Origin: Nitratireductor thuwali
Lineage (GTDB): Bacteria > Pseudomonadota > Alphaproteobacteria > Rhizobiales > Rhizobiaceae
Direction of reading: 5' to 3'
Assembly (NCBI RefSeq): GCF_036621415.1
Contig: NZ_CP030941.1
Coordinates: 1,796,001 to 1,860,000 of the forward strand
Length of the DNA stretch: 64,000 bases
The notes beneath the pieces are model-generated. The model saw only the letters and a list, made by a program, of their open reading frames with translations. It was not told the DNA's origin and did no database searches. The translations under genes were made by a program, and so were the position numbers. This document shows, piece after piece, positions 41,101-51,111 of the stretch. The stretch's first letter is position 1. The number at the start of each line of letters is the position of its first letter.

Positions 41101-41232
41101 GAGGCCGGATTTGTGCGCCACCATCCGCTCGATCGCCATATGCGTCTTGCCGGTATTGGTGGGGCCAAGCACCGCGGTGACGCCGCGTCCACGCAGGATC
41201 GCCGCTTCAGAGCTGTTCGGCTGAATGTTCAT
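38125..41232 (-). CDS. SUV3-like superfamily 2 helicase with long disordered basic tail
   Basis: 1035 residues. Walker A VLGPTNTGKTHMAIERMV, the DEVQ-type box FVAIDEVQLAADLERGHIF, LLGAATMRGILERLL, and IAGRAGRHVRDGTFGVTG in the C-terminal RecA lobe identify an SUV3/MgpS-type ATP-dependent RNA helicase. After about residue 740 comes an Ala/Pro/Glu-rich disordered segment and then a very basic tail (KRGRNPSRRAD and GRDGQRKGGPKGK types of sequence), likely for RNA binding. I start at the ATG at 41230-41232; a TTG at 41253 is in frame. It leads the S4 gene, and its promoter must lie in the 679-bp region upstream. Confidence 0.9.
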   Translation of the reverse strand: MNIQPNSSEAAILRGRGVTAVLGPTNTGKTHMAIERMVAHKSGLIGLPLRLLAREVYGRVAGRVGVENVSLVTGEEKIVPPGARYSVCTVEAMPRQTDADFVAIDEVQLAADLERGHIFTDRLLHLRGRQETLLLGAATMRGILERLLKGISVVTRPRMSVLTYSGSKKITRLPRRSAIVAFSADEVYAIGELIRRQRGGAAIVLGALSPRTRNAQVALYQSGDVDYLVATDAIGMGLNLDVDHVAFAQNQKFDGFQYRPLSAAELGQIAGRAGRHVRDGTFGVTGRVDPLDDALVERIETHHFEPSKVLQWRSSQTDFSSIDALKASLERLPAIEGLTRALPAADMKVLDHLSREEDIRALAGDRRQVETLWDACALPDYRKIAPAQHAEIVRAIFTDLAKFGRVDEDYMADQVRRATSTEGEIDALSHRIAQIRTWTFVSHRPGWLADPTHWQEKTREIEDRLSDALHERLTKRFVDRRTSVLMKRLRENAMPEAEVSAAGEVLVEGHHVGEMQGFRFTADRTAEGEDARAVKAAAQKALAAEFETRAERFGAAPNGDLALGSDGVLRWLGAPVATLVAGDDALRPRVVVLADEQLTGPARDKVVQRAERFVNFQVESHLKPLLDLRQADALSGIARGLAFQLSENFGLLNRRDVADEVRGLDQDARAALRRLGVRFGAYHVFIPALIKPAPAGLATLLWALANDAKDKPGFGDVVTALAAGRTSVVTDSEFERAFYRLAGFRNLGRRAVRVDILERLADLIRPALAWKPGSGPRPEGAFDGSAFIVTPAMMSILGATAEDMEAILKGLGYRAEEKPAEEVAARLQALDEEAAAKQAGSEQAAQTGAEGPPAQAPAEAATQPAAASASVEEAGGSEAGQDAGRRDGEPVADRGPAQPLEVDEPEATAKPGPEQSASAASAAPASASGEGEAEEAPRPVLIWRPARFERRKPVQKREQREGDKPARAKGRNPSRRADQGAGHGRDGQRKGGPKGKPSQGPKHPQARPPQPSRPAKVDPDSPFAKLAALREQLKK

Positions 41233-41458
41233 TCGCAGCCTTGAATTGCGCAAAACCGGGACGGGCCGATCGCCTTCCTCCGCGGTTTCACTTCGGACAA
41301 CCAGTTGCGCACCCGCGGATGTCGTTTCCGCAGAATGCTGCCGCAGTCATATAGGAAGCATGGCCGCCAGCAAAAGGCAAAAGCTGCCGGCAACGATGTT
41401 CCCGCGTGTCGAACTTCGGCCCGGCAAACTTTGGCCGGTTAATTTTTGGAACGAGTCT

Positions 41459-41479
41459 GGAACGAATCGGCGACGAATC
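41459..41479 (+). repeat. 21-nt direct repeat, copy 1
   Basis: Core CGAATCGGCGACGAATC; identical to the copy at 41731-41751, 272 bp away. Each copy contains two GANTC sites spaced 11 bp apart, about one helical turn. Confidence 0.85.
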
Positions 41480-41730
41480 ACTCACCAGCGTGTATTCCTG
41501 ATTTGTTCACCCCAATATCTTGTGCTCTGGACGGTGCCAGCGGCCACATGATGAATCGCGACATTTCTCGGCAGAAGCGATTCGGCATCGGGCGTTAATC
41601 TTTTCCGCGCCGACGGAGCGGTGCATCGCAACGAACCTTCTAAGTTTAAGATTTCGTTCACCTTTCTGAACCGTCCGTTAAACGATCTTGCGCCGCTGGA
41701 CCGGCGCGCGTTAACGAACCGGCCAAACAC

Positions 41731-41751
41731 GGAACGAATCGGCGACGAATC
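41731..41751 (+). repeat. 21-nt direct repeat, copy 2
   Basis: Identical to 41459-41479 over 21 nt and flanked by further CGG sequence. Same GANTC pair, 11 bp apart. Confidence 0.85.
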
Positions 41752-41911
41752 GGCGCTTCACTGAGGTTCCTGATACGTTCTCCACTACATATTGTGATAT
41801 CCACAGGCTTTCAACAGACGTTCCACAGCCTGGCGCTCGGCTAGACCCCGCATCAGACCGTGGATGTTAGGAAGTGCGTGCCGTTGTGGCACACGCCATG
41901 TCAGGTCCACC

Positions 41912-42634
41912 TCAGGTAATGTACTGCCCACCATTGGCGGTGAGCGTCGAGCCGGTGATGAAGCCGGCGTCGTCCGAAGCCAGGAACACCACGCAGCGCG
42001 CTATTTCGCTGGCCTCCCCGAGCCGTCCAATGGGGATCTGCGCGACGATCTTCTCGCGCACGGCTTCCGGCACGGCCATCACCATGTCCGTGGCGATATA
42101 GCCCGGACAGATGGTGTTGACCGTAATGCCTGCCCGCGCGCCTTCCTGGGCGAGCGCCTTCGTGAAGCCGATATCGCCGGCCTTGGCGGCAGAGTAGTTC
42201 GCCTGTCCGGCCTGTCCCTTCTGGCCGTTGATGGAGGAGACGGTGATTACCCGGCCGAACTTGCGCTCGCGCATACCGGGCCAGACAGGATGCGTCATAT
42301 TGAAGACGCCGCTCAGATTGGTGTCAACGACCTCTCGCCACTGCTGCGGCGTCATCTTGTGAAACATGGCATCGCGTGTGATGCCGGCATTGTTCACCAG
42401 AACATCGACCGGCCCGAGTTCGGCCTCGACCTTGGCGATGCCCGCCGCGCATTCCTCGTAGTCGGCAACGGACCAGCGGAAGGCCGGTATGCCTGTCTCC
42501 TGGGTAAAGCGGCTCGCCGCCTCCTCGTTGCCGGCATAGTTCGCCGCAACCTGGTAGCCCGCCTCCTTCAGAGCGATCGATATCGCCGCCCCGATGCCGC
42601 GCGTTCCACCGGTAACCAGTGCCGTTCTTGCCAT
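41912..42634 (-). CDS. phaB: acetoacetyl-CoA reductase
   Basis: NADPH-dependent reduction of acetoacetyl-CoA to (R)-3-hydroxybutyryl-CoA, the second step of polyhydroxybutyrate synthesis. 240-residue SDR: cofactor motif VTGGTRGIGAAIS, LVNNAGITRD, active site NYSAAKAGDIGF (Tyr and Lys) and VNTICPGYIATDMV, which are close to PhbB. The upstream gene phaA makes its substrate; 88 bp separate them on the same strand. Confidence 0.95.
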   Translation of the reverse strand: MARTALVTGGTRGIGAAISIALKEAGYQVAANYAGNEEAASRFTQETGIPAFRWSVADYEECAAGIAKVEAELGPVDVLVNNAGITRDAMFHKMTPQQWREVVDTNLSGVFNMTHPVWPGMRERKFGRVITVSSINGQKGQAGQANYSAAKAGDIGFTKALAQEGARAGITVNTICPGYIATDMVMAVPEAVREKIVAQIPIGRLGEASEIARCVVFLASDDAGFITGSTLTANGGQYIT

Positions 42635-42722
42635 GATAGTCGCCTCCCTTGGCGTTCCCCTCGTTCAGATCCGTGTATCCGGACTTTCTATGGGGCGCGG
42701 GCTGGGCCCGCGCCGATTTGCG

Positions 42723-43907
42723 TCAGAGCGCTTCGATGCACATGGCCACGCCCATGCCGCCGCCGATGCACAATGTAGCAAGCCCCTTCTTGGCGCCGCG
42801 CCGGCGCATCTCGTGCACGAGCGTGTTGAAGACGCGCGCGCCCGAAGCGCCGATAGGGTGGCCGATGGCGATCGCCCCGCCATTGACGTTCACGATCTCC
42901 GGATTCCACCCCATGTCCTTGTTGACGGCGCAGGCCTGGGCGGCAAAGGCTTCATTGGCCTCGACCAGGTCGAGGTCGTCGGTCTTCCAGCCGGCCCGCT
43001 CCAGCGCTTTGCGCGAGGCGGGAATGGGGCCGGTACCCATGATCTCGGGGTCCACGCCGGCCGTCGCCCAGGATGCGATTCGGGCCAACGGCTTGATCCC
43101 CCGGCGGTTCGCCTCCTCCTCGCTCATCAGCAGCGCGCCGGCCGCGCCGTCATTGATGCCGGAGGCGTTGGCGGCAGTCACCGTGCCTTCCTTGTCGAAG
43201 GCGGGGCGCAGCTTCTGCATGCCCTCGATTGTCGCGCCATGGCGGATATATTCGTCGTCCTCGACAACCGTCTCGCCCTTGCGCGACTTGACCGTCACCG
43301 CGACGATCTCGTCCTTGAAGCGTCCGGCCTTCTGCGCCGCTTCCGCCTTGTTCTGCGAGGCCAGCGCGAACTGGTCCTGCTCATCGCGGGTTATCTGGAA
43401 CTTGCGCGCCACGTTCTCGGCCGTGACCCCCATATGATAGCCGTTGAAGGCGTCCCACAGCCCGTCGCGGATCATCGTATCGATCATGGTGTAGTCGCCC
43501 ATCTTCACGCCGCTGCGCAAATGAGCGCAATGGGGCGCCAGCGACATGGATTCCTGTCCGCCGGCAACAACGATCCTGGCATCGCCGCAGGCGATCTGCT
43601 GCATGCCGATAGCGATGGCCCTGAGGCCGGACCCGCAGACCTGGTTGAGCCCCCAAGCGGTTGTCTCCTTGGGCATTCCGGCGTTGACAGCCGCCTGCCG
43701 TGCCGGGTTCTGGCCCTGGCCCGCCGTCAGCACCTGACCCAGGATCACCTCGTCCACTTCATCGGCCGCCACGCCGGCGCGCTCCAGAACGGCCCGCAGC
43801 ACAGCTGTCCCCAGATCATGTGCGGGAACCTGGGCGAAAGCGCCGTTGAACGCGCCAACGGGCGTGCGCGCCGCGCTGGCGACAACAATCGAATTCGAAG
43901 CGGACAT
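42723..43907 (-). CDS. phaA: acetyl-CoA C-acetyltransferase (beta-ketothiolase)
   Basis: Condenses two acetyl-CoA to acetoacetyl-CoA for PHB synthesis, and can run in reverse. 394 residues. Nucleophilic Cys in NQVCGSGLRAIAIG, NVNGGAIAIGHPIGASGAR with the catalytic His, and the second Cys in ATLCIGGGMGVAM. I use the ATG at 43905-43907 (MSASNSIVVAS). First gene of phaA-phaB; divergent from phaR across a 231-bp region. Confidence 0.96.
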   Translation of the reverse strand: MSASNSIVVASAARTPVGAFNGAFAQVPAHDLGTAVLRAVLERAGVAADEVDEVILGQVLTAGQGQNPARQAAVNAGMPKETTAWGLNQVCGSGLRAIAIGMQQIACGDARIVVAGGQESMSLAPHCAHLRSGVKMGDYTMIDTMIRDGLWDAFNGYHMGVTAENVARKFQITRDEQDQFALASQNKAEAAQKAGRFKDEIVAVTVKSRKGETVVEDDEYIRHGATIEGMQKLRPAFDKEGTVTAANASGINDGAAGALLMSEEEANRRGIKPLARIASWATAGVDPEIMGTGPIPASRKALERAGWKTDDLDLVEANEAFAAQACAVNKDMGWNPEIVNVNGGAIAIGHPIGASGARVFNTLVHEMRRRGAKKGLATLCIGGGMGVAMCIEAL

Positions 43908-44026
43908 AGGGGAGCCTCCTGGGGAAACGAACGGGACATTTCCGTTCAGATCGTATCTTCCCATTCGTCGAGGTCAATCGCCGGTGTGAGGAAAGCCTCG
44001 GCAACAGCGCAAAAGCCGCCTATCGG

Positions 44027-44037
44027 GTGCATTGCAC
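44027..44037. promoter_or_regulatory. palindromic GTGCATTGCAC between phaA and phaR
   Basis: An 11-bp inverted repeat with the TGC-N3-GCA core (TGCATTGCA) in the phaA-phaR divergent region. PhaR proteins of alphaproteobacteria are reported to bind TGC-rich elements of this kind, so it is a candidate operator for autoregulation of phaR and possibly phaA. Based on pattern only. Confidence 0.4.
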
Positions 44038-44138
44038 ACAAAGCGCTTTCAATTGCCCGCTTCTTTCGCATATCCTGCCGAAAAGGTGGGAGAAGACATG
44101 AAATTACTGCCTAAAAGCGCGTCAGGGGGAGGTCTGTG

Positions 44139-44747
44139 ATGCCCGCGAAGGACGACCCGGTGGTCATCAAGAAATATGCCAACCGCCGCCTCTACAATAC
44201 CGGAACGAGCACCTATGTGACGCTTGAAGATCTCGCCGAAATGGTCAAGCGCGACGAGGATTTCGTAGTGCAGGATGCCAAGACCGGCGACAATATCACC
44301 CACGCGGTGCTCACCCAGATCATTTTTGAGCTGGAAAACGACAAGAACGGGCAGAACATGCTGCCCATTTCGTTCCTGCGGCAGCTTATCTCCTTTTATG
44401 GAGACCAGATGCAGATGGTCGTGCCGAGCTTCCTTGAGCAATCCATGGAGGCTTTCTCAAAGGAGCAGGAGCGCATCCGTGAACAGATGCGCCAGACTTT
44501 CGGCACCACGCCCATGGACATGATGCAGATGGGCGTGCCGATGAAGATGATCGAGGAACAAACGAAGCGGAATCTGGAGGTGTTCCAGAATGCCATGCGC
44601 ATGTTCACGCCGATGGCGCCGACCGGCAATGGTACGGCCGCCAAGGAGGAAGGCGGGGGCGGCGAGGCTGGACGCGACGATCTGAACGACCTGCGCGACC
44701 AGATCGCGGCCATGCAGCGCAAGATCGATTCCATGTCCCGGGAATAA
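44139..44747 (+). CDS. phaR: polyhydroxyalkanoate synthesis repressor PhaR
   Basis: 202 residues. The N-terminal DNA-binding domain VIKKYANRRLYNTGTSTYVTLEDLAEMV and the PHB-granule/accumulation part GDNITHAVLTQIIFELEN are diagnostic of PhaR; a Met-rich helical segment (PMDMMQMGVPMKMIEEQTKRNLEVFQNAM) follows. PhaR senses PHB and represses phasin and its own gene. The ATG at 44139 has a GGGGAGG upstream; a GTG three bases earlier is possible. Ends at a bidirectional terminator. Confidence 0.95.
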   Translation: MPAKDDPVVIKKYANRRLYNTGTSTYVTLEDLAEMVKRDEDFVVQDAKTGDNITHAVLTQIIFELENDKNGQNMLPISFLRQLISFYGDQMQMVVPSFLEQSMEAFSKEQERIREQMRQTFGTTPMDMMQMGVPMKMIEEQTKRNLEVFQNAMRMFTPMAPTGNGTAAKEEGGGGEAGRDDLNDLRDQIAAMQRKIDSMSRE

Positions 44748-44764
44748 AGGCGCGGGAATAAAAA

Positions 44765-44789
44765 GACCGGCGCAAGGCCGGTCCTTTTT
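44765..44789 (+). terminator. bidirectional Rho-independent terminator between phaR and rpmF
   Basis: Perfect 7-bp stem gaccggc (44765-44771) / gccggtc (44777-44783) with a five-base loop, followed by CTTTTT on the plus strand and preceded by AAAA, which gives a U-tract on the minus strand as well. It separates the convergent phaR and rpmF. Confidence 0.88.
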
Positions 44790-44819
44790 GAATTGGGTGT
44801 TGCCTGAGAACGCGTGAAA

Positions 44820-45002
44820 CTACGCTTCCTTGGGCTCCAGCACTTGGCGGCCGCGATACATGCCCGACTTCAGGTCGACATGGTGCGGCCGGCGCAGTTC
44901 GCCGGAGTTCTTGTCTTCGACATAGGTCGGCGCCTTGAGCGTGTCTGCCGAGCGGCGCATGCCCCGCTTCGACGGCGACGTTTTCCTTTTAGGTACAGCC
45001 AT
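44820..45002 (-). CDS. rpmF: 50S ribosomal protein L32
   Basis: 60 residues beginning [20 protein letters not shown], with [19 protein letters not shown] toward the C terminus, typical of bacterial L32. This version lacks the cysteine zinc ligands found in other L32 forms. Located in the large ribosomal subunit. The stop is 31 bp before the shared terminator. Confidence 0.98.
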   Translation of the reverse strand: MAVPKRKTSPSKRGMRRSADTLKAPTYVEDKNSGELRRPHHVDLKSGMYRGRQVLEPKEA

Positions 45003-45149
45003 TGTTCTGCTCCGGTGATCGTAAAAAGACCGTCGCGGCCCTGATTTCAGGGGCCCCGCAATCCGGCCGGGTATCGGAATTCGGGTCGCCTATACACGGC
45101 AATCAACCATTTGGCCAGTGGGAAGCGGCAAATTTTGCTCCGGGCGCCG

Positions 45150-45560
45150 TCAGGACGACTGATCTTCGGCGCGCAGATCGTAGCGGTCGATCAGTACCGG
45201 ACTGACCAGCTTCGCGTGGAGAAACAGCAGCACGAGCTCGGTGTCCGGCCCCTCGCCCTCCTCCAGGGCGCGCTCCAGCCGCCCGGCCATCGCATCGGTC
45301 GCGCCTTCGCCATTGACGGCGGCATATTCCCCTTCCCCCATAAGGCAGTAGGCCATGAAGGAGCCGACCGCGGGATAGGCGTCTGGCGGAGGTTCCCCCT
45401 TGGCGCTTTCAGCCATCAGGCCCACCGTCGCCAGCTTGACCGCCTCGGGCACCTGCGCTGGATGAAGACCGTAACGCCGCATCGCTTCGTCCAGCCGGCG
45501 CATGTCCTCCGAGCGGCCGAACAGGCCGAAAAAACCGATAGCCGAGCCACGCTTCGCCAT
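45150..45560 (-). CDS. conserved hypothetical protein downstream of mtgA
   Basis: 136 residues, soluble, unrecognised. It opens [32 protein letters not shown] and contains AVGSFMAYCLMGEGEYAAVNG and ERALEEGEGPDTELVLLFLHAKLV; it is mostly helical. There is no membrane span or catalytic motif. The start ATG overlaps the mtgA stop by one base (TGATG), so it is translationally coupled to mtgA and may relate to cell wall growth. The same arrangement is common in this order. Confidence 0.8.
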   Translation of the reverse strand: MAKRGSAIGFFGLFGRSEDMRRLDEAMRRYGLHPAQVPEAVKLATVGLMAESAKGEPPPDAYPAVGSFMAYCLMGEGEYAAVNGEGATDAMAGRLERALEEGEGPDTELVLLFLHAKLVSPVLIDRYDLRAEDQSS

Positions 45561-46387
45561 CAGTCGGTCCTCAGGCAATTGACATAGCCGCCCGCCTTGC
45601 GGGCGCGCGCTTCGATGATGGAGGCCAGCCGGCTGAGGCCGGCAGATGGCCTGGCGGGCTGGCGCCCCAACGGGTTGGGCAATGTTACCGCCAGGAGCGC
45701 TGCCTGTCTCGCCGAAAGATCCTTGGCGGATCGTCCGAAATGATATTGCGCCGCCGCCTCCACGCCGTAAATGCCTGGCCCCCATTCGGCGATGTTCAGA
45801 TAGATTTCCATGATGCGCGCCTTGGGCACGGCCCAGTCGAAATAGACCGCAAGCGGCACCTCGAGCGCCTTTCGCACGAAAGAGCGCCCGGGCCACAGGA
45901 AAAGATTCTTCACAGTCTGCATGGGTATGGTGGAGGCCCCGCGCGGTTTTTCACCCGAAAGCGCGTCGCTGATCACCGTGTTGAGCGCGCGCCAATCGAC
46001 CCCCGCATGGCTGCAGAACTGGCCGTCCTCGGACATGGCGACCGAATGAATGACGGCAGGACTTATCTGGTCCAGCGGCACCCAGCGCCGGTCGTAGCCC
46101 TTCAACATGATAAGATCGGCAAGCATCAGGGTCGATACCGGGTGCAGCACGGGAGAGCGATAGGCGAGCGTCAGGAGCAGGGGCACGGCGGCGACCGCCA
46201 CGAGCACGAGCAGAATTCGGCGTAGCCAGCGGCGCAGGGTGCCACGGGGGCGCTTTCGCCCGCCCTTGCCGCGTGTCCGCTTTTCCCCCTCGACCGTTGG
46301 CACCGGCACGCAAAACTCCCCGGCCGCTGCTCCATCAGGCCCGGCGGGCATCGGCATCGCGGCATGAACGACATCTGGCCACGGCAT
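45560..46387 (-). CDS. mtgA: monofunctional peptidoglycan glycosyltransferase
   Basis: Membrane-anchored GT51 enzyme that polymerises lipid II into glycan strands. A basic N-terminal segment is followed by one membrane span (about [20 protein letters not shown]). GT51 motifs are [17 protein letters not shown] (catalytic Glu), [25 protein letters not shown] and [25 protein letters not shown]. The exact start is uncertain: I use the ATG at 46385-46387 (275 aa); 46357 is also possible. The open frame further upstream overlaps divergent ispA and is not needed. Confidence 0.88.
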   Translation of the reverse strand: MPWPDVVHAAMPMPAGPDGAAAGEFCVPVPTVEGEKRTRGKGGRKRPRGTLRRWLRRILLVLVAVAAVPLLLTLAYRSPVLHPVSTLMLADLIMLKGYDRRWVPLDQISPAVIHSVAMSEDGQFCSHAGVDWRALNTVISDALSGEKPRGASTIPMQTVKNLFLWPGRSFVRKALEVPLAVYFDWAVPKARIMEIYLNIAEWGPGIYGVEAAAQYHFGRSAKDLSARQAALLAVTLPNPLGRQPARPSAGLSRLASIIEARARKAGGYVNCLRTD

Positions 46388-46520
46388 CAGGGGCACCCTG
46401 GAAGATGTATCGCGACCAACCCCTCGATACCGGCAGCGCGGCCTGCTGGCAACGGCCAAGTCCCATCGGGACAAATGCCCGGTATTGACCATTGCGGCGA
46501 ATGCCGTCATCGCTCGCCGG

Positions 46521-47438
46521 ATGGAATATCTGGAAACCGAAACATTCGAGAATCTGCTGGCGCTTCGCGCCGACGAGGTGGAGCAACTCCTGAGGCAGCT
46601 GCTCGACGGGAGGCTGCGCGAGGGCGAGGTCGACCGCCCCCGCCGGCTGATCGAGGCCATGCGTCACGGCGCGCTCAATGGCGGCAAGCGGCTTCGCCCC
46701 TTTCTCCTGGTCGAGACCGCGGAAATGTTCGAGCATGGCGGACGCGCCGCGTTGCGCTCTGCCGCCGCCCTTGAATGCGTGCACTGCTACTCGCTGATCC
46801 ACGACGACCTGCCGGCCATGGACAATGACGACATGCGCCGCGGCCAACCCACGGTCCACCGCGCCTTCGATGAAGCAAGCGCGATCCTTGCCGGCGATAG
46901 TCTGCTCACCTACGCGTTCGACATCATCGCCGACGCCGAAACGGAATTGCCGGCCACCACCCGGCTGGAGCTGGTGCTGAAGCTGGCGCGCGCGGCAGGC
47001 CTCGGCGGCATGGCCGGAGGACAGGCATTGGACCTGGAAGCCGAGCGCGTGTTCCCCGATGAAGGCGGCATCATAAAGCTCCAGGCGATGAAGACCGGCG
47101 CGCTCATCCGCTATGCCTGCGAGGCCGGCGCCATCATCGGCCACGCAGGTCCTGCCGATATCGAGCGCTTGGGCGCCTTCGGCTCGGCGATCGGACTGGC
47201 TTTCCAACTCGCCGACGATCTGCTCGACCTTACCGCAACGCCCGAAAGCGTGGGCAAAGCCACCGGCAAGGACGCCGAGGCGGGCAAGGCCACCCTGGCG
47301 CGCCTGCACGGCGAAGAGTGGGTCCGCAGCCAGCTCAAAGGCCTCGTCGGCCAGGCGGAAGAGCTGCTGGAGCCCTATGGCGAGCGGGCGGCTATCCTGC
47401 GTCACGCCGCCCGCTTCGTGGCCGCCCGCAACCGCTGA
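46521..47438 (+). CDS. ispA: polyprenyl (farnesyl) diphosphate synthase
   Basis: Head-to-tail prenyltransferase that makes farnesyl or geranylgeranyl diphosphate. 305 residues from the ATG at 46521. First Asp-rich motif [19 protein letters not shown], second DDLLDLT, plus [21 protein letters not shown] and [16 protein letters not shown]. An in-frame TTG at 46485 would add twelve residues. The product length (C15 or C20) cannot be read off safely, but close relatives are annotated as farnesyl diphosphate synthase. ispG, another isoprenoid gene, is about 3.7 kb downstream. Confidence 0.9.
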   Translation: MEYLETETFENLLALRADEVEQLLRQLLDGRLREGEVDRPRRLIEAMRHGALNGGKRLRPFLLVETAEMFEHGGRAALRSAAALECVHCYSLIHDDLPAMDNDDMRRGQPTVHRAFDEASAILAGDSLLTYAFDIIADAETELPATTRLELVLKLARAAGLGGMAGGQALDLEAERVFPDEGGIIKLQAMKTGALIRYACEAGAIIGHAGPADIERLGAFGSAIGLAFQLADDLLDLTATPESVGKATGKDAEAGKATLARLHGEEWVRSQLKGLVGQAEELLEPYGERAAILRHAARFVAARNR

Positions 47439-47579
47439 AAAGAACTGGCTCTGGCGACGCCTGCAGCTCCACAACACCGGGAGGCGGCGATGCCGCATTT
47501 CCCCTCTCCCGTTAATCCGGGCTTAATCGAATTGTTCGATTTTGAGCAAACGGGGAAGAATTGAGCGGGGGCGCCCTTT

Positions 47580-50057
<2,478 letters not shown>

Positions 50058-50087
50058 TATCACACATTCGACACATACCGCCGTGAT

Positions 50088-51082
50088 ATGCCTGCGTCGG
50101 CAACGGGTGATTTTACGGTGCGGCGATTCCTTCTCGCGGTCCTGGCTTTGCCGCCGCTCTCTATCTCTGGAACGCCTCGTGGCTGGCGGGCACCCCCGAC
50201 GCAGGTGAGCTACGCCTTATAGCCCATCGCGGCGTGCACCAGATTTTCGACAGAACCGATCTTGCAAATGACACCTGCACGGCGGAGCGAATCTTCGAGC
50301 CGAGCCACGGCTTTATCGAGAACACGCTTCCTTCGATGCGGCAAGCCTTTGCGGCGGGCGCCGATGTGGTGGAAATCGACGTCCACCCAACGACGGACGG
50401 CCAGTTTGCCGTCATGCATGACTGGACGCTCGACTGCCGGACGGAAGGAACCGGCCCCACCCGCGAGCACGACATGGCTTATCTCAAATCGCTCGACGTG
50501 GGCTATGGATATACGGCCGACGGCGGCAAATCCTTCCCGTTCCGCGGCAAGGGCACCGGCCTGATGCCGTCGCTGCGCGACGTGGTGGAGAGCTTTCCCG
50601 ACCGCCGCTTCCTTATCAACTTCAAGAGCCGTGAGGCGCGTGAGGGCGAAATGCTCGCGCGCATGCTGACCGACAATCCCCAGTGGAGGGACCGCATCTG
50701 GGCCGTCTATGGCGGCGATGAGCCGACTTTTGAAGCGGCACGGCAGGTCGAGGGGCTGAAAGGTTTCGGCTCCCGCTCCACCAAGCAGTGTCTGATCCGC
50801 TACCTTGCCCTCGGCTGGTCGGGCTACGTCCCGCAATCCTGCCGCAACACCTATGTGATGGTGCCCGGCAACATTGCTTGGCTGCTGTGGGGATGGCCCA
50901 ACCGTTTCCACGCGCGGATGGAGCGCGCCGGCAGCGGGATCATCCTGCTCGGACCCTATTCGAGCGGTGATCCCGGTACGTCGGGCATAGACAGGCCCGA
51001 CCAGCTTTCGCTGGTTCCGCCGGGCTTCGATGGCTACATCTGGACCAATCGCATCGAAGATATCGGCCCAATGCTTAGATAG
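50088..51082 (+). pseudogene. glycerophosphodiester phosphodiesterase family gene with 1-nt frameshift near the N terminus
   Basis: The catalytic part is intact in one frame: LIAHRGVHQ (His-Arg pair, 50216-50239), FEPSHGFIENTLPSM, DVVEIDVHPTTDGQFAVMHDWTLD, then a long C-terminal domain ending GPMLR at 51082. That frame reaches back to a stop at 50108-50110 with no good start, while an N-terminal signal-anchor reading VRRFLLAVLALP begins in another frame (ATG 50088 or GTG 50118). One missing base near 50141-50160 would join them (ALYLWNASWLAG follows). Restored length is about 331 residues. Real mutation or sequencing error cannot be told apart. Confidence 0.8.
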
Positions 51083-51111
51083 GCCGCTTTCAGGTTTCTG
51101 CCAGCACAGGC

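Larger units (their letters stand above)
41233..41911. promoter_or_regulatory. 679-bp gene-free region with GANTC cluster and direct repeats
   Basis: Lies upstream of the helicase and downstream of phaB, both minus strand. No frame looks coding and base composition is less GC-rich than neighbours. Seven GANTC sites fall within 41453-41751 (starts at 41453, 41464, 41475, 41553, 41579, 41736, 41747); such sites are methylated by CcrM in alphaproteobacteria. A 21-nt motif occurs twice and five TTAA tetramers occur between 41439 and 41714. A DnaA-box-like ATATCCACA is at 41797-41805. It is the likely promoter and control region of the helicase operon. Confidence 0.6.

Noticed and set aside
41233..41911. 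Chromosomal origin of replication
   Set aside because: GANTC cluster and a DnaA-like box are suggestive, but there is no array of DnaA boxes, no neighbouring dnaA, hemE or parAB, and skew cannot be computed here. Kept only as a promoter-type region.
46388..46660. N-terminal extension of mtgA
   Set aside because: The frame is open up to 46660 but would overlap the start of divergent ispA, and the added residues are low-complexity and unlike MtgA.
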